The position numbers and the translations under genes are program-made. The notes beneath the pieces are model-generated. The model was given only the letters and a program-made list of their open reading frames with translations, was not told where the DNA came from and did no database searches. DNA of 64,000 bases from an uncultured Roseburia sp. (GTDB lineage: Bacteria > Bacillota > Clostridia > Lachnospirales > Lachnospiraceae). Of this stretch, positions 62,351 through 64,000 are shown one piece after another; the first letter of the stretch is position 1; every line of letters starts with the position of its first letter. The stretch covers positions 1 through 64,000 of the forward strand of contig CANRSX010000014.1 of assembly GCA_947642555.1 (NCBI GenBank). The letters run 5' to 3'.

Positions 62351-63753
62351 AATGTCATCTCCTTCCCGGGCAGATCCTCCCGCTCCTTCTGGTCCTCTTT
62401 TAAGACAATCGTCGATATTCCTTCTGGTATCACGGTAATATCGCAGTGCTTCAGACCGGTCATGGATATCGCCCGATCCACTGCTTCCTCCACCGTCTTC
62501 GCCGGTAACATGTGAAGCGCCCTCACCGTCTCCTCCTCCACGCCGCTGACCAGGATCACCGTATGCTTCTCTAAGATCCGTGCAAAGATATGGGACTGCC
62601 ACTGATCCGTGACCGTCTCCTCCGGCGGGGTTTCACGGAACTGCCGGAGGAGCTCCGTCACATCGGTGCAGTCGCGGAAGCTACAGAAAAATCCGTCCCC
62701 GCCCACGCCGTCCGCACATTCGCCGACCGCAATGATCACGCCGCCGTCCCGGCAGACCGCCTCCGCGGTGCACATTCCCTTTACCATCTGATAGATATTC
62801 TGATCCAGCGGGTATCCGTTGTTCGTCGTGATGACAATGTCCGCCGGCTGCGCCACACAGCCTGTCTGCCGCCGCACAAATTCCGCTCCCGCCCGGTGCG
62901 CCTCCTCACAGCTGCCCGCAAAGGACGCAGCCACGCGCCCCTCCCCGTCCAGCACGACATTTACGATATAGGCGAGCTTCGCGCACTGCGCCGCATATGC
63001 CATATCGCGGTGGATGGGATTTTCATCCAGAATTCCCATACGCGCATGGGGATCATCCATAAACCCGCTGTTGTGATTGTAATGCACACAGGCGCGCGAG
63101 GCGATGCCCGGGAGCACGCTCTTCCTCCCGCCCGAAAATCCGGCGAAGAAATGCGGCTCGATAAATCCCTCCGCCACCAGCAGATCCGCCTGTGCCGCGA
63201 TACGGCTGATCTCCAGACTGCCGCCGGAGGGCAGCGTGCCGATGCGGACAAGATTCTCCTGATCCTCACAGTCATGCACGACAATCGTCTCGTTTACAAC
63301 AATTTCCTCTCCGAATTTGCCGGTCAGCTCCTCCCGTGTCGTCTCCCGATGGCAGCCGGTCGCAATCAGAATTGTCACCTGTGCCTCAGGATTCCCCTCC
63401 CGGATCTCTGCCAGCATCTGCGGGACAATGATTCTGCTGGGCACCGGCCTGGTGTGGTCGCTGGCGATCAGCACAATATTCCGTTTTCCCGCGGCAAGCT
63501 CCGTCAGCCGGCGTCCGCCGTACGGGTGTTCCATGGAAGCGCGGACAATCTCCCACGGCGTCTGCTCTGCCGGATCTTCCTGCCTTCCCGCACGCACCCC
63601 TGCGTGCACACCTGCATGCACCCCTGCGTGCATCTCTGCATACACATCTGCATGCACACCTGCATGCAGCCTGTTACGCATTACGTGAATCTCATGCCCT
63701 TCTGGCAGAACTGCTTTTATCCCTGTTTTTCCATAGGGCAGTGTCAGTTTCAT
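62347..63753 (-). CDS. LarA-like nickel-dependent lactate/hydroxy-acid racemase homologue
   Basis: A 468-residue LarA-family protein. Residues corresponding to the nickel-pincer site are present: H100 in ASDHTRPVPS, H201 and K211 in EPHFFAGFSGGRKSVLPGI, and H227 in VHYNHNSG. These racemases act on 2-hydroxy acids with a nicotinic-acid-derived nickel cofactor made by LarBCE, which are not in this window. Residues 30-56 are a low-complexity HAGV-type repeat not found in typical members. The ATG has AGGGAGG upstream. It starts the operon with the esterase and glycerate kinase, so glycerate or a related hydroxy acid is a candidate substrate. Confidence 0.85.
   Translation of the reverse strand: MKLTLPYGKTGIKAVLPEGHEIHVMRNRLHAGVHADVYAEMHAGVHAGVHAGVRAGRQEDPAEQTPWEIVRASMEHPYGGRRLTELAAGKRNIVLIASDHTRPVPSRIIVPQMLAEIREGNPEAQVTILIATGCHRETTREELTGKFGEEIVVNETIVVHDCEDQENLVRIGTLPSGGSLEISRIAAQADLLVAEGFIEPHFFAGFSGGRKSVLPGIASRACVHYNHNSGFMDDPHARMGILDENPIHRDMAYAAQCAKLAYIVNVVLDGEGRVAASFAGSCEEAHRAGAEFVRRQTGCVAQPADIVITTNNGYPLDQNIYQMVKGMCTAEAVCRDGGVIIAVGECADGVGGDGFFCSFRDCTDVTELLRQFRETPPEETVTDQWQSHIFARILEKHTVILVSGVEEETVRALHMLPAKTVEEAVDRAISMTGLKHCDITVIPEGISTIVLKEDQKEREDLPGKEMTL
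63586..63666 (-). repeat. 12-bp tandem repeat encoding HAGV units inside the LarA-like gene
   Basis: About seven 12-base units encode HAGV HADV YAEM HAGV HAGV HAGV RAG. The unit is a multiple of three, so variation in number keeps the frame. Histidine occurs every four residues, spaced as on one face of a helix. Confidence 0.85.
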
Positions 63754-63798
63754 CGGATCGCCTCCCTCTTCTGTCTCTTCCGCTTCCTGCTTTATCCT

Positions 63799-63996
63799 TT
63801 ATTCCAGCTCAATCTTATCCTTTATCTCCACAGCGCCCATCCGTTTGCGGATCTGGGTGTAGAGAATGACAATCGCATATCCGCCGAAGGTCACGATGAG
63901 AATCACCGGCCGCAGCTCGCCGATCTGAATGTAGGCCGCATATAGAACGGCAATTGTAGAAATAACATTTATGAGATAAAACAGCCATTTGGGCAT
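63799..63996 (-). CDS. Small membrane protein, possibly incomplete at the window edge
   Basis: A 65-residue stretch starting MPKWLFYLINVISTIAVLYA with two hydrophobic segments (about residues 4-24 and 29-47) and a charged tail IRKRMGAVEIKDKIELE. It ends 45 bases before the LarA-like start and could be cotranscribed with it. The ATG lies only four bases from the window end, so no ribosome site can be seen and the protein may be longer. Function unknown; it could be a small partner of a transporter encoded further upstream. Confidence 0.5.
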   Translation of the reverse strand: MPKWLFYLINVISTIAVLYAAYIQIGELRPVILIVTFGGYAIVILYTQIRKRMGAVEIKDKIELE

Positions 63997-64000
63997 ATGC

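Noticed and set aside
63586-63666. Short regular repeats that could suggest a CRISPR array.
   Set aside because: Units are 12 bases, contiguous without spacers, and translate to in-frame HAGV residues inside the LarA-like gene; no cas genes are present.
62590-63945. A long plus-strand open frame (451 codons) opposite the LarA-like gene.
   Set aside because: It mirrors the GC-rich antisense of a well-supported gene, has no domain resemblance and no ribosome site; the minus-strand gene explains the region.

Overview
The window looks like a chromosome segment from a fairly GC-rich, spore-forming gut Firmicute of the Lachnospiraceae / Clostridium XIVa type. This rests on protein families and gene order read by eye, not on a search: a cysE-cysS-mrnC-rlmB-sigH block behind a T-box leader, purM-purN-purD, DUF4317 and DUF4867 proteins, YesMN-type two-component regulation, cysteine-type sulfatases and AlbA_2/TnpV/DUF6076 mobile-element genes. 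No rRNA, CRISPR array or complete insertion sequence was seen. One tRNA (Met, CAU) is present.

Layout: 0-1.3 kb holds toxin-antitoxin and AlbA-type gene debris. Then come ogt (1.3-1.8 kb) and a response regulator / histidine kinase / MacB-FtsX-type ABC exporter module (2.0-7.3 kb) with matching 11-bp-spaced direct repeats in front of the regulator and the exporter. A sulfatase, a TSUP (TauE/SafE) exporter and a divergent LysR gene follow (7.3-10.8 kb). From 10.8 to 15.5 kb lies an AT-richer, decaying mobile island: intact tnpV, AlbA_2 and DUF6429 genes, broken DUF6076 and sigma-like genes, a broken ParE-type toxin with half of its antitoxin, and acetyltransferase fragments. Next is a sugar isomerase / DUF4867 / xylulokinase operon under a divergent LacI regulator (15.5-20.5 kb), an MBOAT acyltransferase operon with two tandem SGNH-like partners (20.5-24.2 kb), DUF4317, and the cysE-to-sigH housekeeping block (26.2-30.5 kb). 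After two small-molecule enzyme genes and ispF comes tRNA-Met.

The right half begins with a stand-alone 1321-residue protein carrying two AAA+ domains and an FtsH-type (M41) protease domain (34.2-38.1 kb). It continues with a SASA esterase opposite a TetR gene around a 31-bp dyad, then an operon of a C-S lyase-like PLP enzyme, a sugar-type ABC importer and a sulfatase, preceded by a YesMN pair (40.6-49.5 kb). Next are purMND, an AT-richer two-gene cassette of an ABC-type ATPase plus a predicted PD-(D/E)xK nuclease (52.8-54.7 kb), a BlaI/BlaR1-like module with a lipoprotein and two operator dyads (54.9-59.5 kb), and a LarA-like / carboxylesterase / glycerate 2-kinase operon (59.5-63.8 kb).

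The strongest leads for something undescribed are: the AAA-AAA-M41 fusion protein; a 161-bp folded palindromic repeat present in two copies with a covarying base pair, plus a 32-bp mini-copy; the ATPase-nuclease cassette; the BlaR1-like system with FG-GAP-like motifs; and the His-rich 12-bp repeat tract inside the LarA homologue.
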